This document shows positions 59,843-64,000 of a stretch of DNA of 64,000 bases, piece by piece. The position numbers were made by a program, and so were the translations under genes. The stretch is from Streptomyces roseofulvus (GTDB taxonomy: Bacteria; Actinomycetota; Actinomycetes; Streptomycetales; Streptomycetaceae). Location: positions 3,596,001-3,660,000 of the forward strand of contig NZ_BAAAWE010000001.1 in the NCBI RefSeq assembly GCF_039534915.1, written 5' to 3'. The notes below the pieces were generated by a model, which was given only the letters and a program-made list of their open reading frames with translations, did no database searches and was not told the origin of the DNA. Positions within the stretch are counted from its first letter, which is position 1; every line of letters begins with the position of its first letter.

Positions 59843-61018
59843 CTAGGCCAGCAGGCCGCGCAGCGGGAAGGCCGCCCGCCGGGTCGCGAGCACCGCCTGG
59901 TCCAGCCGGTCCGCCGGGTCGTACCCCTCCGACCACTCCCGGAAGCCCACCGGCCACCGGCCGTCGGTCATCCGCCCGGGCCCCAGCTGCCGGGTCCGCG
60001 CGTACACCTCGTCCCGCCAGGAGGACGGGATGACCGTCTCCGGCTCCACGGGCGCGTGCGCCGCGATCCCCACCAGATGCGTCCACGACCGGGGTACGAC
60101 GTCGACCACCGCGTATCCGCCGCCGCCCAGCGCCACCCACCGGCCGTCCGCGTACGCGTGCGCCAGTTCGTGGCACGCCTCCTGCACCGCCCGCTGCGCG
60201 TCCAGCGACACCGCCAGGTGCGCCAGCGGGTCGTCGAAGTGGGTGTCCGCGCCGTGCTGGGTGACGAGCACCTGCGGCCGGAAGTCGGCGAGGAGCTCCG
60301 GCACGACCGCGTGGAAGGCCCGCAGCCAGCCCGCGTCCCCGGTCCCCGCCGGCAGGGCCACGTTCACCGCGCCGCCCTCACCGGGGCCGGACGCCCCGGT
60401 CTCCTCCGGCCAGCCGGTCTGCGGGAACAGCGTCCGCGGGTGCTCGTGCAGCGAGACCGTCAGGACCCGCGGGTCCTCCCAGAACGCCGCCTGCACCCCG
60501 TCGCCGTGGTGGACGTCGACGTCCACGTACGCGACCCGCTCCACGCCCAGTTCGAGCAGCCGGGCGATCGCCAGCGAGGCGTCGTTGTAGATGCAGAACC
60601 CGGCCGCGCCGCCCGGCATCGCGTGGTGCAGCCCGCCGGCGAAGTTCACCGCGTGCGCGGCCTCGCCCCGCCAGACGGCCTCCGCCGCCGCCACCGACTG
60701 CCCGGCGATCAGCGCGGACACCTCGTGCATCCCCTCGAAGGCGGGGTCGTCGACGGTCCCGAGCCCGTACGACTGGTCGGCGTGGCGCGGATCGGCCGAG
60801 GCGGCCCGCACCGCGGCCACGTAGTCCTCGCGGTGCACGAGCCGCAGCGTCGACTCCCCGGCCGGCTTGGCGGCGACCACGTCCACCGCCCGGTCGAGCC
60901 CGAAGGCCCGGACCAGCCCCATGGTCAGCGCGAGCCGCACCGGGTCCATCGGGTGCTGGGGCCCGAAGTCGTACCCCGTGACAGCTTCATCCCACATCAA
61001 CAGTGCGCGGCCGCTCAT
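59843..61018 (-). CDS. acuC: Acetoin utilization protein AcuC (histone deacetylase family)
   Basis: 391 residues. The class II histone-deacetylase-like fold is shown by PQHPMDPVRLALTMGL, the His pair in NFAGGLHHAMPGGAAGF, metal motif VDVDVHHGDGVQAAFW and, late, ALGGGGYAVVDVVPR. It removes acetyl from lysine of acetyl-CoA synthetase in Bacillus and likely does similar work here. TACGGT stands seven bases before ATG 61018, again leaderless. Its start overlaps the end of the MFS gene by 32 bases. Zinc residues appear complete. Confidence 0.93.
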   Translation of the reverse strand: MSGRALLMWDEAVTGYDFGPQHPMDPVRLALTMGLVRAFGLDRAVDVVAAKPAGESTLRLVHREDYVAAVRAASADPRHADQSYGLGTVDDPAFEGMHEVSALIAGQSVAAAEAVWRGEAAHAVNFAGGLHHAMPGGAAGFCIYNDASLAIARLLELGVERVAYVDVDVHHGDGVQAAFWEDPRVLTVSLHEHPRTLFPQTGWPEETGASGPGEGGAVNVALPAGTGDAGWLRAFHAVVPELLADFRPQVLVTQHGADTHFDDPLAHLAVSLDAQRAVQEACHELAHAYADGRWVALGGGGYAVVDVVPRSWTHLVGIAAHAPVEPETVIPSSWRDEVYARTRQLGPGRMTDGRWPVGFREWSEGYDPADRLDQAVLATRRAAFPLRGLLA

Positions 61019-62183
61019 GCCCGCCACCGTATCGGGCCCCCCGCGCGCCGAACGACGTGGCATACACCACCGTCACCAGGACGAGCACCATCGGCACGAG
61101 CATCGCCCCGCGGTAGCTCCACGCGTCCCCCAGCGCCCCCACGAGCGGGGAACCGACCAGGAAGCCGACGTAGTTGAAGACGTTGAGCCGCGCGACAGCG
61201 GCGTCGCTGTGCTCCGGGAAGAGCCGGCCCGCCGCCGCGAAGGTCTGCGGCACGATCACGCTCAGCCCGAGCCCCAGCACCGTGAAGGCCGCGATCCCCA
61301 CCCACGCCGAGGTCGCCACCGCCACCAGCCCGAACCCGCACGCCGCGAGCACCGCCCCGGCACGCACCACCACCGACGCCCCGAAGTACCGCACCCCGAG
61401 ATCGCCCACGGCCCGCCCGAGCAGCGTCGTCACCATGTACGCGTTGTAGGGGACGGTAGCGGCCTCCTCGGAGCTGCCGAGGACGTCCTGGAGGTACTTC
61501 GCCGACCAGTTGGAGACCGTCGAGTCCCCGATGTACGCGAACGTCATCACCAGGCACAGCGGCAGCAGCAGCCGGAACGACAGCGCCCCGCCCTTCCCTA
61601 CGCCGCCACCGCCCGCGGCGGCCGTGCCGTCCACGTACCACCGGCTGCCGAGGAACGCCGCCGGCGCCAGCGCCACGACCACCGGCAGGTACGACCAGAA
61701 CAGCGACAGGTGCCAGTGCGCCCCCGCCCAGGCCAGCGAGGCCCCGGCGATCCCGCCGAGGCTGTACGCGGCGTGAAAGCCGAGCATGATGCTCCGGCCG
61801 TATGCCCGCTGGAGGCTCACCCCCAGCATGTTCATGGACGCGTCGAGCGCCCCGACCGCGAGCCCGAAGACCCCGAGCGCCACGGCCGCCGTCCACAGCG
61901 CGTCCCCCGCCCCCACGGCCGGCAGGGCCAGCAGGACGACGGGCTGGGACCACCGCAGCACCACCGAGGGCGCCACCCGGGCGACGAGCTTCTCGGTCGC
62001 CACGCTGGCCACCCCGGCGAGGATCGGCACGGCCGCCAGGAAGAGCGGCAGCAGCCCGTCGGAGATCCCGTACCGGTCCTGGATCCCGGGTATCCGGGTC
62101 ACGAGCAGGGCGAAGGCCACGCCCTGGACGAGAAAGCTGAAGGCCAGCGAGGACCGACCCCGCCGCAGCCGCACATCGGTCAT
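60987..62183 (-). CDS. MFS transporter
   Basis: 398 residues with twelve predicted helices; MFS motifs include RIPGIQDRYG after helix 1, LGVSLQRAYGRSIMLGFHAAYSLGG, and AGRLFPEHSDAAVARL in a loop. The Gly-rich loop (GGGGVG) near residue 195 lies between the two halves. Substrate unknown. ATG 62183 is chosen because TACGCT stands eight bases before it and helix 1 follows. Its 3' end overlaps the acuC start by 32 bases. Confidence 0.9.
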   Translation of the reverse strand: MTDVRLRRGRSSLAFSFLVQGVAFALLVTRIPGIQDRYGISDGLLPLFLAAVPILAGVASVATEKLVARVAPSVVLRWSQPVVLLALPAVGAGDALWTAAVALGVFGLAVGALDASMNMLGVSLQRAYGRSIMLGFHAAYSLGGIAGASLAWAGAHWHLSLFWSYLPVVVALAPAAFLGSRWYVDGTAAAGGGGVGKGGALSFRLLLPLCLVMTFAYIGDSTVSNWSAKYLQDVLGSSEEAATVPYNAYMVTTLLGRAVGDLGVRYFGASVVVRAGAVLAACGFGLVAVATSAWVGIAAFTVLGLGLSVIVPQTFAAAGRLFPEHSDAAVARLNVFNYVGFLVGSPLVGALGDAWSYRGAMLVPMVLVLVTVVYATSFGARGARYGGGHERPRTVDVG

Positions 62184-62226
62184 GGCGGCACAGCGTAGGC
62201 CCGCCACCTACCGATGGGTAGATGGA

Positions 62227-62874
62227 TCACAGACCCAAAATGCCGGGCAGCTCGTCCATCCGCGAGAAGAACCCGCGCGCCCCCGCCAGCCGGTCCTCCG
62301 CCGTCATCGCCGTGAACCCGTACACGTCCATGCCGGCGGCCACCGCCGCCTGCACGCCGAGCCGGCTGTCCTCGACGACGACGCACCGCCCGGGCGCCAC
62401 GCCCCTCCGCTCGGCCGCATGCAGGAAGAGGTCCGGCGCCGGCTTCCCCTTCCCGACGTCCTCGGCGCTGAAGACGACGTCCTCGGGGAACCAGGCGTCG
62501 AGCCCGGTCTTCCGGTGCCCGACCCGGATCCGCTCATGGCTCCCGGAGGAGGCCACACAGTACGGAACCCCCGCGGCCGCGAGCCGCTTGAGCACGTCCT
62601 CCACCCCTTCCACCGGCTCCAGCTCCTCACGGAACCCGGCGAAGACCCGCGCGTGGAAGGTGGCGTCGAAGTCCTCGGGCAGCCGCTGCCCGGTCCGTTC
62701 GAGGACGAGGTCGTGGACCCGGTGGATCGCGGCCCCCATGTAGTCGCGGAGCGAGTCCTCGTACGTGGTCGGGTGCCCGAGCTCGGTGAGATAGCCGGCG
62801 AGCAACCGGTTGGAGAGCGGCTCGCTGTCGACGAGCACGCCGTCGTTGTCGAAGATGACCAGGTCGTAGCGCAT
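62227..62874 (-). CDS. HAD family phosphatase (phosphoglucomutase-like)
   Basis: 215 residues. Motif I is FDNDGVLVDSEPLSNRLLAGYL (Asp nucleophile with GVLVDSE, the beta-phosphoglucomutase/GPP subgroup), motif II is CVASSGSHERIRVGHRKTGL, and VGKGKPAPDLFLHAAERRGV, VVEDSRLGVQAAVAAGMDVYG complete the fold. It dephosphorylates a small sugar phosphate, or may be a mutase. TAGGCT stands six bases before the ATG, giving a leaderless message. It ends 44 bases from the MFS gene, same strand. Directly upstream on the same strand is the rRNA terminator. Confidence 0.92.
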   Translation of the reverse strand: MRYDLVIFDNDGVLVDSEPLSNRLLAGYLTELGHPTTYEDSLRDYMGAAIHRVHDLVLERTGQRLPEDFDATFHARVFAGFREELEPVEGVEDVLKRLAAAGVPYCVASSGSHERIRVGHRKTGLDAWFPEDVVFSAEDVGKGKPAPDLFLHAAERRGVAPGRCVVVEDSRLGVQAAVAAGMDVYGFTAMTAEDRLAGARGFFSRMDELPGILGL

Positions 62875-62880
62875 GTGCCC

Positions 62881-62886
62881 AGCCTA
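62881..62886 (-). promoter_or_regulatory. -10 box, leaderless HAD gene
   Basis: On the minus strand TAGGCT lies six bases before the HAD phosphatase ATG; it sits immediately after the rRNA operon terminator. Confidence 0.55.
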
Positions 62887-62903
62887 GATCCGGGCCTGAA
62901 CGC

Positions 62904-62944
62904 AAAAATGCCTCAACCCCCGGACAGGGTCCGGGGGTTGAGGC
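62904..62944 (-). terminator. Terminator of the rRNA operon
   Basis: A perfect 16-base inverted repeat (62910-62925 with 62929-62944) has a 3-base loop and, on the minus strand, runs into ATTTTTGC. It lies after the 5S rRNA gene. This is the classic rho-independent form and the strongest terminator in the window. Confidence 0.92.
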
Positions 62945-62952
62945 TAAAAATT

Positions 62953-63071
62953 GTTCGGCGGCGTCCTACTCTCCCACAGGGTCCCCCCTGCAGTACCATC
63001 GGCGCTGAAAGGCTTAGCTTCCGGGTTCGGAATGTAACCGGGCGTTTCCCTAACGCTATGACCACCGAAAC
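62953..63071 (-). rRNA. 5S ribosomal RNA
   Basis: About 119 bases. The 5' end GTTTCGGTGGTCATAGCG pairs with the 3' end CGCCGCCGAAC, and the internal CCGAACCCGG and GTAACCGGG-like loops match actinobacterial 5S rRNA. It is separated from the 23S rRNA by about 70 bases. Ends are set from the helix I pairing. Confidence 0.96.
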
Positions 63072-63144
63072 ACTATGAAGTTGAACTCAACCGGAACATG
63101 GGAGTTCGTTACTTCAGAACTAACACAGTGGACGCGAGCAACTG

Positions 63145-64000
<856 letters not shown>

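Overview
The window is a high-GC actinobacterial chromosome segment, almost certainly from a Streptomyces. The evidence is a near-complete developmental locus bldN-rsbN, the rex-hemACD operon with its Rex operator, futalosine-route menaquinone genes, GTG/TTG starts, lipoprotein families DUF3558, DUF4232 and DUF2637, and a ribosomal RNA operon. The species cannot be named from the sequence. I see no prophage, insertion sequence, CRISPR array or tRNA gene; this looks like conserved core chromosome with a few accessory islands.

Layout. 1-5315: tail of a GyrI-like gene, then mqnE, an Lrp regulator, a 41-residue basic protein, and the late menaquinone genes ubiX-ubiA-ubiD (right to left). 5406-9816: PLD-nuclease-N membrane protein, LysR regulator, EamA transporter, flavin reductase, and an overlapping cytosine deaminase / 2-oxoglutarate oxygenase pair. 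9903-13500: an unassigned P-loop NTPase followed by a membrane-anchored periplasmic-binding-like protein, the least explained pair here. 13611-21004: FUSC permease, SRPBCC protein, the system II cytochrome c maturation operon (resA-ccdA-resB-ccsB), polysaccharide deacetylase lipoprotein. 21291-32444: hemL with a histidine phosphatase, then small regulators, acetyltransferases, a Mut7-C RNase-like protein and a TetR/FAD-monooxygenase divergon. 32574-45267: SDR, rtcB, two DUF3558 lipoproteins, DUF2637 protein, divergent lysS/argS, XRE regulator and small DUF proteins. 45274-51405: hemB and rex-hemA-hemC-hemD. 51678-62874: glutaredoxin, HAD hydrolase, bldN, rsbN, acyltransferase, epimerase, the tiny ribosomal protein bS22, an HTH protein, phosphatase-like protein, acuC, MFS permease, HAD hydrolase. 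62953-64000: 5S rRNA and the 3' part of 23S rRNA, transcribed right to left.

Functional theme. Much of the window serves respiration: menaquinone (MqnE plus UbiX/UbiA/UbiD), cytochrome c maturation, and every step from glutamyl-tRNA to uroporphyrinogen III (HemA, HemL, HemB, HemC, HemD), with Rex sensing NADH/NAD+ at the hem operon. The second theme is development: the sigma factor BldN and its anti-sigma RsbN, whose gene is preceded by a sequence fitting a BldN-type promoter. Many genes have a TANNNT box 6-8 bases before the start codon and no Shine-Dalgarno, indicating frequent leaderless transcription.
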